Positions 45,801-56,700 of a stretch of DNA of 64,000 nucleotides are shown here, in pieces. The translations under genes and the position numbers were made by a program. The stretch comes from Toxoplasma gondii ME49. Taxonomy: Eukaryota > Apicomplexa > Conoidasida > Eucoccidiorida > Sarcocystidae. The stretch is from contig NC_031474.1 of NCBI RefSeq assembly GCF_000006565.2, positions 496,001 to 560,000 of the forward strand, given 5' to 3'. The notes below the pieces were generated by a model that searched no databases, was not told the origin of the DNA, and worked only from the letters and a program-made list of their open reading frames with translations. Position 1 is the first letter of the stretch, and every line of letters starts with the position of its first letter.

Positions 45801-48800
45801 GACCAGGGAGCGGCGCTCACGTGTATGGTGAAGAACTACGTAGCGACGGATGTGACTCTCCAAAACATGTTGTTTGGCCGCACACATTTCACTCCGGAGG
45901 GGGAGTCTGTCGATGTCGACTTGTTCGATCCCTATTGCCCCGACGACTGTGTTTCCCTCAATGCCGTCGCCTCCAGCGTCTGCAGCGTAGGTTACTCGCC
46001 GCTCGAGCTTTCCTCGAACGCATGCAGTGAGAGATGTGTGCAGTGCGATATGCGCGGACTGGGGCAGGCGTGCACTGTGTGCCTTGGATGCGATGGGATG
46101 CGCATGCAATGGATGCGCATGCGGCGCGACACCGCAGTTCTTATTTAGCCGAAAGCAGTACCTTTCTACCTAACGGCCGTCTCCCTGAGATTCCAGTTGC
46201 CGCGTCGTTCACCACATGGGCGACTTCCTCGTTCCTGGCCGGTTTACCTTTCACTTTTTGAGGTCTCTGTGGAAGAAACTTCTCCAAGCGCATGCAGAAA
46301 TGCAGATTTGCTTAGGTCTGCCTGTAAGAGTTTCTCTGGGTTCCTGGCGCAGGTTCGGACCGCCAGTTGAAGGCAGCCTGAGAGAGACTTTTTCTCAGTT
46401 TTGAAAAAGAAATTTCCTTCGGTACGCGCGTGTGTGTGCATCAGGGGACTGCAAGTGACTGTGCTAGCGATGGGCATGTAGAACGCGGCGCGTTCACTGT
46501 TGGAGCATGTCTCTTTTTGTTTTCTTTTCAGGCTCTTTCACAACAAGCGACCGCTGCTCTTGCCAAGCCTGTACCTCAGATTGGAGGATCTGGGATTCCA
46601 CCACCACCTGTTCGAATTCGAGTAGGGATTCTCACTTCACTTTCGTCGTTTCCGGCCTCTGTCGAAATGCATTCGGTTTACATCCTGTTTCTAAACTCTT
46701 GTCATCTTTCACCGGACGTCTCGCGCTGTCTCTGCCGCTCTGTTTTCCCCCTCTTGCTTTTTGTTTCTTTCTATTCCTCGCTTTTTCTCTTGCTCCTTCT
46801 GTGTTTCTCTTTCTTTCGATCACTCAGTTCATCTTTCTGTCTTCCTCTTCCTTGCCTTGCTCCCTTCGTTCCGCCTTCCTTAGCTTCCTTTTCTTTCGCA
46901 CACGCATCCTTGTCGATGCACTCTTCCTTGGTGAATGTCGGTGTTGACCGAGATGATTTCTGCGTACTCGCTAGCGGCCAGAGAACTGGCGAGTTTAAGA
47001 CGGTGAGGTTTCGAGTTTCCCTGTCTCCGTGTCTCTGCATGCACCGGCGACACCGTCTTTCTTGTCTCGTTTCCAAAGCAGCGGACAGGCACCATTCGAG
47101 GAAGACTTGACATGCCACAAAGACCCACCGTTCGCTCCGATCTCCTGTTTCGTTTGTCTGCCCTATATTCTTTCTCCCATGCTTCATTTTTCTTCCATTT
47201 TATTCTCCGCCGCTGGTTCAGTTCAGTGTTCTTCTCTTCTGTCATTCTAGCATGTATCCATCTGTTCCACGATGCGAACGCTCTCCAGGACGGCATGATC
47301 AATGATGAAGTTGCTGTTGCAAATCTCGAGCGGCGCATCGCAGCCATCGAAAGCCGGCTAGATGGTAGGAGAGACACGAGCGCGCGCAGGTTGCAAGCAT
47401 TTGCGTGCGACTCTCAAACAGACGATACTCTCTCTCTGTAAACGTATCTACAGCCTGCGTGAAAAAAGAAGCATGTCCGTTTTTGCCCTTCAAATAGGCA
47501 CGCATCTTCCTCCATATTCCCTTGGATCTTTCTTACTCCCAACTCTCTACATCAATCTACGCATCTCGTTCTATATAATGCAAGTACACATGCACACATG
47601 TGTACATACGATTGCTTATGCAGCTATCTCGGTGTCTCTTTTTACGCGCGCATCTGTGTAGAGATCGTTTGCGTCTGGATTGCTGTGAAGGAAACATTTC
47701 TGCAGCTGAAAGGACGCACTTTCTGCTTCGCATTGTGGAGCTGTACCCCCATGTTTTTTTTTATCAGAGGTCTGCGAGATGGTCGACGGAGACGGTCTGC
47801 TTCCGTGTGAAGACCTGACGCCAGAGGCGCTGGCCCGCTTCAAGGCGGATTCGCGGGACTTTGCAAGTGAGTTTCTTCAAGTATTTCTGTTGTCTTGACT
47901 CGGTGTTCTGATGCTACACTGGAGTCTCGGCCTGCCTGCCGTTTCTGTGTGTCAGCGCAACTGACTTGCCTACATCGTCTTCTGTCTCGCACTTTCTCGG
48001 AGACTGTGCTAAACCAATTGGAGACGCGGCTGCAGCTCGTGAAGAGACAGCTGGACGAGCAGGATGACTTTTCCCGGCGACGAGAACAGCAGCGAGCTCG
48101 AGGGAAACAGCGACAGCGCGAAGGCGGAAACACTCCTGTCGACTACGACGACATTCTCGCGGACTGGAAACCGGAAAAACTCCTCGAAAAACTCCACGAA
48201 TCGATCAAGGAATTCGACGCAGCTGCCGGGTAAGAAAGTCCGCGACTCCAGAGACCCGTCTACACACTGACATATATGTATATATATATATATATATATA
48301 TAAGCGCGTGCCTGCATGAACATCCGAGTGTGTATGTGTGTAGGTCGATACATCTATACACATGTGAGCGAGTTTTTTCTCCTGTTCTTTTCAGACGGGT
48401 TGACACGGTGGGAGGCCAACTGGAAGCTGCGTTTGCTGCTCGCGAACCAGTAAGCACTGTTGTGTGATGCATGCGTGCCACAAAAAAAAAGGATTTTGAA
48501 TTTTTGGTTTGCGAAACGGAACTTCAGAAAAGGGAAATTATTCCTAGAAGCGTACTCGGATGCACAGACAGAGACGCCTTGCAAAGAAGACGACCTGTTT
48601 TCCGAGGCGGAAGCGAATCGTCTGTCCCTCTTGTCTGCCACCTCCGTTTTTTCTAGGCGCGCCTGGATATGCGGTGAGATCTACTTTTTCATTTTTGATT
48701 TTTCTGGATATGTCTCTTCACGCAGCTCGTGGAATTCCTTCAGCAAATGCGCAAACAGGAAAAGCAGAACGAAGTTTTAAAGGTGAGAAGTTGCCAACGT

Positions 48801-49086
48801 ATATATCTAACTCACCTCTGTTTTATCCTGGGGTGGTTCCTCGTTCTCGCAAAATCTTCCCTTCTGTTTCTGTGTTTTTGGGCTCCTCAATTTCATTCCT
48901 GCGGCTTCATTGGGGCTTTCGTGTGTTTCTGCGGTGCTGAACTTCTCAGTGACGCCTTCGCCCCTTCTGGGCAAGGCCTGCATGCGATGAGAAAATAGAA
49001 GTCGTGAGAGTCGCAGATGTCTCGAATTTGCTGCCCGTTCTCACGAGCACGCGGCTAGGCATTCGTTGTATAGTCAGGCGTAGGCA

Positions 49087-49117
<31 letters not shown>

Positions 49118-50136
49118 AGTATTGCTGTGTATTATATATGCATGGGCGGGTACGTATTTATGAATCAGTTTGAATTTCACACTGACGCTACTTAGGTTCG
49201 CCTTCGTGGATATGGCCTCCACGGTTTCCTGCGTGTGATGCGTTGCCAGGCCTCTCTGGGGTCGACAGTGGAGATGCTCAAGTCGGTAAGTTGTGCGGGC
49301 AGATTGGGTGTACGAGGCTTGGAAGTATGTCGACCCCGTTAAGCAAGAAGGCCTTCGCTCTAGTCGATCGGTGTAGACAGAAGCCCCAATGTACCTACCG
49401 AGAAAACGGTTCCAGACAAGTATCCACACGTACAGACACCCGTAGGCATGTCTCACCTTCGCTGTATTCTACATGCACATCTTGGTATACATTACCATGT
49501 ACACGCATACACCCATATTAATATATATATATATATATATGTAGGAACGTGCTTCCAGATGTTTCTCCAACTGGTGTCAGGATATATATATATATATATA
49601 GACATGAGTCACGTGCCGAAGTGAAAGGGGGTTTTGGAATGTCGTTTCTTTATTGAATTTGCATATGCGCGCAGTTGAATGCGGCTCGAAGGATAGCGAA
49701 AGATTCATCGGTACCAGCAGTGTTAGGTTTTTCGGGTGCGGAGGTGACGGGTGGTGCGGGAGTGAAGAAGGCGACAGGCTTGGCTGCGAATTTTGCGCGA
49801 GCTCAAGCGAATGTTCAGCTCACGCGGTCTGCTGGTCTCAACGAGGAAAGTTGGTTGCGGAGACCGGTGAAAAAGGAGGGATCGACAGAAAAGGACGAGA
49901 CTCAGAGGGGTCTGTCAACCAGAGTCTCGTTCGAGTCCCGCGAGCGCCAGGTGCAGCGCGAGAGCTCAGTCAACGGGGCGCCTTCACATGAGAATCTGCA
50001 TACGCGTCTGAGCGAGGAAAGGCCAGTGGGGAGCTCGCCAAGAGAGACGAGTCAAGACCAGGCAGATATCCAGACGCAGTTCGCTTCGGAAGAAGAGACA
50101 GCAAACAATTGTCTAGAAAATCAATCAGATGCCTGA
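39837..50136 (+). CDS. DCTN2: Dynamitin-like dynactin subunit 2 (p50)
   Basis: Dynamitin is the p50 subunit of the dynactin shoulder, which links cargo adaptors to cytoplasmic dynein. Exons: 39837-40163, 40576-40691, 41147-41219, 42084-42169, 42695-42884, 43437-43532, 43826-43971, 44025-44081, 44827-44938, 45244-45319, 45802-45986, 46532-46621, a short exon near 46982-47002, 47289-47364, 47768-47866, 47956-48229, 48395-48449, 48726-48782, 49250-49285 and 49675-50136. Similarity follows the family in order: a PDSEEVYG start resembling PDVYET, a Phe/Gly segment ending [10 protein letters not shown], a coiled coil ([17 protein letters not shown]), [12 protein letters not shown], and a helical tail. 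If the start is internal, ATG codons at 39887 and 39905 are available. The join 45319-45802 is out of phase, so a small exon is probably missing. The 43972-44024 intron is only 53 nt. Confidence 0.7.
41867..41890. repeat. (TA)n microsatellite in intron
   Basis: A short TA run lies in an intron of the dynamitin-like gene. Confidence 0.85.
42262..42342. repeat. Degenerate (TATC)n microsatellite
   Basis: Interspersed tatc, tata and ctat units lie in an intron of the dynamitin-like gene. Confidence 0.75.
45020..45163. repeat. (CTAT)n microsatellite in intron
   Basis: About 36 near-perfect tetranucleotide units, broken by ctgt and ctac variants, lie just before the exon at 45244. Tyr-Leu-Ser-Ile translations across it are not coding. 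Confidence 0.95.
48271..48302. repeat. (TA)n microsatellite in intron
   Basis: A TA run of about 30 bases lies between the exons ending at 48229 and starting at 48395. Confidence 0.95.
49088..49136. repeat. (TA)n microsatellite in intron
   Basis: A TA run with tgta interruptions lies upstream of the exon at 49250. Confidence 0.9.
49519..49601. repeat. Paired (TA)n microsatellites in intron
   Basis: TA runs at 49519-49541 and 49579-49601 lie in the last intron of the dynamitin-like gene. Confidence 0.9.
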
Positions 50137-51788
50137 AACGCTTCATCGGTTCTTTGTAGTCACCTTGACCAACCGGGTGTTGTCGAGTTTTCATCGTGCG
50201 AACAGGAAAATGAAACCCAAATTTTTTGTGTCAAGCTGACGCAACAAGGCCCAGTAGCGCCATGTTGGCGGCGCCGTGCCGAGGCCAGGCAAAAGCGAGG
50301 GGAAAAGAGGGCAGTGAGCCGTAAGGAAAATTCAGAGAGGTCGAGTGTGTAGGTCGCGACAGCGAAGAAGGAAGCAGCCCCAGCTTCAGAGCGAGAAGGC
50401 CGCAGGGAAAGAAGAACGGAAGGAGAAACCACTGTGGCGCGCCACGTAAGGGTAAAAAGGGACGGGGCAGAAGAAAGAAACACAAGTAGAAAGGGAAGGT
50501 ATAGAGGAGACAAGAAGAAAGGCAGAGGCAACGAGGATTTCGTAGGGGGAAAGAGGATGAAAACACGAAAGATGGAGAATCCCCATTCGCCAGAATCACG
50601 ACGTGACTGAACAGCTGAGAGCAACAGCTTATTAGACAGGGTTTTCTTGCCTTAGACATCGAAACGCAGTCACGAGGAGTGCTGATATATGAGAGCCTCG
50701 TTCGCTTGTCAGCTGGCATCCCACAATTCCTAAACAGCTCTTTCTGGAACGCGTGCTTTGTCGGCTCTCAAACTTCCGAATGAGCCCTCTGTTTCTTGTA
50801 CAACCACGCTGGACACAGGAAAGGCTCTCGTTTCGCAGTCACTCCGTTGGCGTTGGTTACCATCGATATGTATATATATATATATATATATTGTTGCGTG
50901 CAAAGGCATACGCATACAATCATAGATACGACTAGGCTGGAACAAAGTCTTTTGTCTTGGCATATATTTTGGATGAACCTGTCTATCATGTCAAAACTAC
51001 CGGCGGAGTCACAAGGGGCGGGGGGACGCAGCGCCGTGTGTCAAAAAAAAGGGAGTGCTGCTTCAGCGGAGTTTTGTACGTGGCTTCTCTTCCGAGATCA
51101 AGTGGTTCTGGTCACAGCGTGTGGTACGGACTGTGGATCGGTTTTTCGGAGCGTAAGGCAGTTTCAACCGAACTAGGCTACCAAGGATGGTTGCTGTCGC
51201 AACGAAGAATTTCAAGACACCGCGCCTTCTTTAGTAACTATTAAGTGGTGTCTCTTCTCACGAATAAGCATCCTCTGCAAGGAACCGTGTGGGGTCATCT
51301 TGGAGTCACCCAGAGGACACAGAAAAGAGAAACTCAGCCGCCTGGAAACGGATGAGGTTCCTCTTGGATCCAGGTCAATTGACTTGCGTGTGGATGCCAA
51401 TGGGCGAGCAGAGTTCTGTCCCCTGGTGTTGTGCAGTCGCCGGCATCCCTACTGAGATAGAGAAAGAAGAGAGATTATTTCCTCGTGGCGACCTAGAAAG
51501 AGCGAAACCGCTGTCGCCTAAACCCTGGCGCGGTTTCCGGTAAGTATGTACTGTTGCAAATATAAAGGCACCGTTTGAGACTTCGGAACTTTCTGTTGAC
51601 CTGCTGGTTGTTGAGGAGCGAGAAACAGGATCAGCGGAAGTGACCGTGTGGATCTGCTTACTCCGCCGGTGCACACAGCCTCCCATCAACTTCTGGATTT
51701 CTACGGAAAAGCGCGTGTACTGATGATAGAAATAGATCAGAGGCTCTCTTTGATGATATAACATATGCATGTATACATCCGCAGGCAG

Positions 51789-51824
<36 letters not shown>

Positions 51825-52360
51825 TTGTAAGGTGTAGGGGTACTTGTTTGATATTACAGATACCGCGAAGGAATAGGAGCCACAGTGGTCTTCCGCTGAG
51901 ACATTTTCCCAGTGCTTGCTGCGGAGGCACCAAACAGCCTATTTAACTGGGCTCCCTGACGTGAGAGCACCACAGAGTGAGGTCAGATATCCGAGAGCTT
52001 GGTGGGCTCTCGCTTAGTTTCATTCACTCGTACTACACTTTCCATGTCTACTACGTGTGCTACAACATTTAGGAGGGAAGTGGCATATAAGACTGGTGAG
52101 AAACGAACACGGCCCCCCCAAAAGTCAGCTGTGTGCCGTTCATTGACAGAGGCAGCCTTAAAAATCTTCTAGTCGTCACACTATTAAATTTCGGTGTCAT
52201 TCTCTCGTATTACAGGCATCTCAGTTCGCTCGCAGACGTCTGAACTCATCTCAAAGCATCGTAGACAGCTGTGTGATTCCTGGCCCCTCCCAGTGACCAT
52301 GGGGGGGAGGAGAAAACAAAGCTGCGTACAATGACCGAATTTTTGATGTAGCAGGGGAAC
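50137..52360. other. Intergenic, with two (TA)n microsatellites
   Basis: This is 3' sequence of the dynamitin-like gene followed by spacer. TA microsatellites lie at 50870-50891 and 51790-51821. Positions 50280-50580 are purine-rich on the plus strand, which creates Phe/Leu/Ser-rich minus-strand open frames that are not convincing. Nothing else is seen. Confidence 0.6.
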
Positions 52361-52585
52361 CTAAGTAACGTATTGGTGGTATTGCTGTTTCACACTTTTC
52401 GTGGCAAAAAGTAGGAAACCGAGAGACATAAAGGCGGTGATCTTCACAAATTCGGACTGAAATTCTTGAGGGTGGATATAGACGAAGGAACCCTGTGAAA
52501 TTCCTTTATTCCGTGGACACTTTCGAACAGTTTTGGCTGCCTCAGCACAACCCTTGATTTCAGCCAAGAACTGCCTGCCTAGCAT
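52361..52585 (-). CDS. Possible small single-pass membrane protein (74 residues)
   Basis: A single-exon open frame starts at ATG 52585, with an in-frame stop three codons upstream, and ends at TAG 52361. The protein has an N-terminal amphipathic basic part, then a PQEFQ segment, one hydrophobic helix (about residues 51-62, ending ...FLLFA) and a short Lys/Gln/Tyr tail. The layout of basic amphipathic helix, hinge and single helix recalls Sec61-gamma/SecE, and EFQ sits at the equivalent hinge. However, the highly conserved family stretch before the hinge is not matched, so the assignment is weak. A small mitochondrial or ER subunit is equally possible. Composition is more protein-like than in the surrounding frames. 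It would be transcribed divergently from the ATG2-like gene. Confidence 0.35.
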   Translation of the reverse strand: MLGRQFLAEIKGCAEAAKTVRKCPRNKGISQGSFVYIHPQEFQSEFVKITAFMSLGFLLFATKSVKQQYHQYVT

Positions 52586-53757
52586 CCGGCAAACCTACGT
52601 CTTGGACACAAAGAATGTTGCTTTTACTCACACTGCCAGATCACTTTCGAAGATCGTGTACCGGTTTTGCCACTTTTGAGAAGAGGACTGCTTCTCAGGC
52701 GGACTCAAGTGATGGAGACTGTCAGTGCTGAAATCGTTATTAGCGTCAGTTCAACGCAGCAGTTTCATAGAACCACCACAGTACTTGAGACACCGAGCGA
52801 TCGAACAGTAGCTTCCACAACACAGGCAGACCAAGAGACCAAGGGGCCGTCCCACAAACTGTTGCTGCGCCTAAGAGGCTGATACGTGTCTCTGCGAAAT
52901 TGCGTGCAGTTTGTGTGACCAAGGCCACCCAACCATTTGGGCTCATCGCAGTACAGCAGAGGGCCCGTACCATCGAGCAGTGCTGTTCCTTCGTTCGCGT
53001 CTCTGTTGGGGTCGGTATTATATTGTACGGTTCTGTTCCGATACAGGTAGTGCTACACATTTGGCATACCGGTGTAGTATCATATTTTTATGTGAAACTC
53101 CCTGCGTTTTCTCCCTTGGCTGCTTGAGTGTGCACGCTCAAAGCGTAACAAGCTGTCATCTCACGTTCGTTGATAGCATCTCCCGCCAGCCAAATCGCTC
53201 GAAAAACGGCAAAAAAGCGCTGGCTACGCGGAAGCCCAGCGTGCGTATTGTGTTAACTTTCCAGTATGATCAAGACTGCCAAAACCGTGTTTTTTCGTCG
53301 TAAACTTGTGGTGAAGACGAATTTCAGAGAGGCGGACTTTATAGATAGCTGATTAATGCTTCATGGATTGCCTGTCTATTCCGCGCTCAAATAGTTACGT
53401 TCGTCCTATTTGGAAAATTGATCCCCTTTGATACAGATTCCGTCTCGACGGCAATAACCCTCCTTTCGTTTACAAACAGAATATCCGATGGCACAAGTTC
53501 ATATTGGTCATCTTGAATGAACCACGGGTTTATAGTGACCCGCGAGGCGTTGACGGGGAAAGTGCTTTTTGTCGTGGATGCAATTTCCTCTCGAAACAGT
53601 TGATTTGCCCAACAGACTGGCTGCTATGTTTTTCCTTGACTTTCGTGTTGTTGTCACGCATCATGAAACGTAGGTTGACGCCCTCTCGACGAATTCGAGA
53701 ACCCTGTCATTTCTTTTGGAACGTGGACTGTTCGTAGGGATGTGACCGAAAGCAATA
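52586..53757. promoter_or_regulatory. Upstream region of the ATG2-like gene
   Basis: About 1.2 kb lie between the small minus-strand frame and the ATG at 53758. This holds the ATG2-like gene promoter and leader, and the promoter of the small gene if that is real. No specific motif is identified. Confidence 0.4.
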
Positions 53758-56700
53758 ATGGCTTCCTCGGGCTACTATGCCGACAATCCCCATTTCGACC
53801 ACGATCCTTACGATTCGAGAGAAGCGAACGACTTGTCTGCTGTCTTTCAGCGTGATACTGATGGCTTGTCCTTAGCGTCTCCCGAAGGAGGGAGTGAGAA
53901 GACACGTCTTTGTTTTTCCAAAAATCCCCTTGCCGGAAACACAGAGTGCCTGATGTCTGTTCCGACAGATCGAGACACGACACCGCACTCTCCGTCTTTT
54001 GCCTCTTACGACTCTCCATTCTTTCCCGCTTCAGTGCTTACCCCAAATGGTCCGTCACCTTTCCAGGCGTTTCCGCCTGCGGGGGATTCACATCCGGGCC
54101 GGGGAGACAAAATACATTCGTTACTTAAGCGAAGTTGCGAAGATGACCCGTCATTTACTTCCAAGCGTTGTCACCGTGTGCAGTTTCCCAATGAGCATAC
54201 AGTCGGTGAGCAGGACGTGGACACTCCAGAGGCGCCTGCAATGCCACCGGTAACTTCGGCGTGTCCGCGCTCGCCGTTTTCTCTACCGTCCCGTGTTCTC
54301 CTGTTTTTCTCATCTTTTATTAAGGAAGCACTTGTGTCTTCGCTGCGGCGCATTGTTGTCGGCCCTTTTTTGAAAGATCTTGACGAACAACAACTCCACG
54401 TAGCCCTCGGAAAACGACAGGTCAGCGTTTCCCATGTTCAGGTCCAAACGGCGGCAGCAAATCAGTTGCTTTTGCAATCGGGCATTCCTCTACAACTTCG
54501 GGAGGTTTACATAGAACAGATTCAGTGGTTGGTTCCGTGGCGCCTGCGTCTCAAGGGTGTGCACGTAGCCATCGAGCTGCTTGCGCCCGAAGATCAAAGG
54601 CAGTCCGCTGAGGAACTTTCTGACTATGGTGACAGCTGCGTGTGCCCCGACTGTGGAGGAACCAGACAAGACCAATTCCTGCAGTCTGGAGACGCTAACA
54701 AGGGGCAGGCTTCAGGGAGGGGGGATGCAGCGGCAGCGGAACTTAGCAAAGAGGGTGCGAGTCGCCCAACAGGGAAGGCAGTAGAAGGTACCCATGAGTA
54801 CTGTGAAACTACAGCGACTTGCTATACAGTGGGCGCTGAAAATGAGACCACAGTGAATCGTGCTTCGGCCGAAAAGGAAAAGATATGGTTGCCTTCGTCG
54901 TCACGAGGGTATCTGCTTGATCCACCACAACGCAGCGATGGACGCACTGCCCGTCGCCGCTCGCAGTCCCCTCGTGAGAAGCAGCATTACCACGGGCATG
55001 CACATCTGCGACACCGAAGTGAGGTGTGTGACTCTCATCAGAGGTCAAGTACCCGCCGAATTTTTTCATCCTCTTCATCGAGACAGACTGCGGGGTTCGT
55101 CGGCAGAGGGGGACAGAACGAAGGATCTCAACGTGGTTCAGTTGGCCTGGGAGGGGGTGCCGGACTGGGTGAAGGAGGTTGTACGATGGATGATATTCTC
55201 AAAATGCTCCGAAGAGCTTTGCACAGCGCTGTTGGGGCACTTGATGTTTCTGTCGAAAATATCACTGTCTCGTTCTTCATACCGTTCCCCACTCGGACGG
55301 TCAAACGTGAGAGTGCCTCCACTTTCCCTCAGTCAACACCCACACTTTATACCCGAGTGTCTTCACACACAGACAGCACACACGAAGATGACCGTCTCTC
55401 AGGCCACTCCCCGTCAGGGGGTCGGGGCTGCCCTCGCGCCTTCGCAGCCGGCAAGACAGAAAGACCAGCACGAGTTGGTACGAGAAGCGGCTGTGGTAAA
55501 ACGTTTCGAAATCCTGGAGGAGGGTCCTGCCCAGAGGGGGGTGCGAGAAGAGCATCTGCAAAGCAGGGGCAGTTTGCACGGGATTGTGACAAACACGGAG
55601 GGATGAGAGAGCGAGAGTGTGACGAGAACGGCGTCGTTCGAGGCTGGGTGCTTCGACTGCATGTCGAATTGATTCGCGTTTGTGAGGTGGACCAAGATGG
55701 GACTGCAGTGAGTGTCCAGATCGACGGTTTGAGCGCATCGCTCCTTTCTGATGCTGCATCGGTGTTCTGTCGCCGACCACAATCAGATGCGAGTCAGACG
55801 TCGCCCCTTCAGGAGGGAGGCGGTTTCACTCGAAAGGACGCGACAGAGAGAAGTTGGACACAGTACTTCAGAGGGCACCGTTCGCAGGCACAGGAGCCGA
55901 ATCGACCCACTGGCCTCCAGGACAGAGCCAGACAAGCTTGCAGTGGCGCTGCACCCGGATACCCGAAGGCGAAAGGGCCTCACCTGCGAGACGGAGTACC
56001 GTCTCTTCTGGAGTCGCGATCTTGGGACCTTTCAAAAGAGAAGCCTCTCGACGAAGATCGTTCCTCGTTCTACCTCGTGCACGGCAAGTGGCTCGACGCA
56101 CCTGGCGACCTCCTGTTTGTCACAAAACCACCGCTTCGTGGCAAGACGCCGACACTCTCTCCTTCCGTATCACCAGGTGGCGTCAAAGGTTCAGCAACAT
56201 CGCTCTTCTCTGCCTATTCGCTGCCTCCCCAAAAGCCAGCTTCTCACGGTTATACATCCGAAGTCCCTGCACCGCCAGCGACGCCAGGTGGCGCTCGACA
56301 GAACACCGTTTCAAATTCCGCCCGCGCTCCGAATCCTCTCCTCGAGCATTTCTTCCCTGCTGCCTCCCGCCCCTCTGTTGGAAAGACAACGCTCCTTTCG
56401 GCAACAACGGGGAATCCATCAAGTGACGGGGAAACAAGTCTCCCACAGAGACAAGCGGACCGACCTTCAGGCCTCATGACTTCCTCGCCTGAGGCCTCAG
56501 GCCGGCTACGCGCGACGGGTGGCGTGACGGTCCTCACGGGGGCAGATCCACGCGTTTCTCGTAGGCCAGAAGCGGCTGAGGCGGGATGTTTCGTGGGGTC
56601 CTTTATTCATGGGGAAGGCGTGCATGCACCTGGCAGGACCGTGACGGATTCAGCCTTTCTTGGACACGGAGAATTGAGGCCTCGCGAATTCTCCGTGGAT

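Noticed and set aside
46430..47110. Continuous 226-codon frame through 46532-47002
   Set aside because: The middle is Ser/Phe/Leu-rich, as in a pyrimidine-rich intron, and only its ends look like dynamitin-family coding sequence. Better explained as exon, intron, exon.
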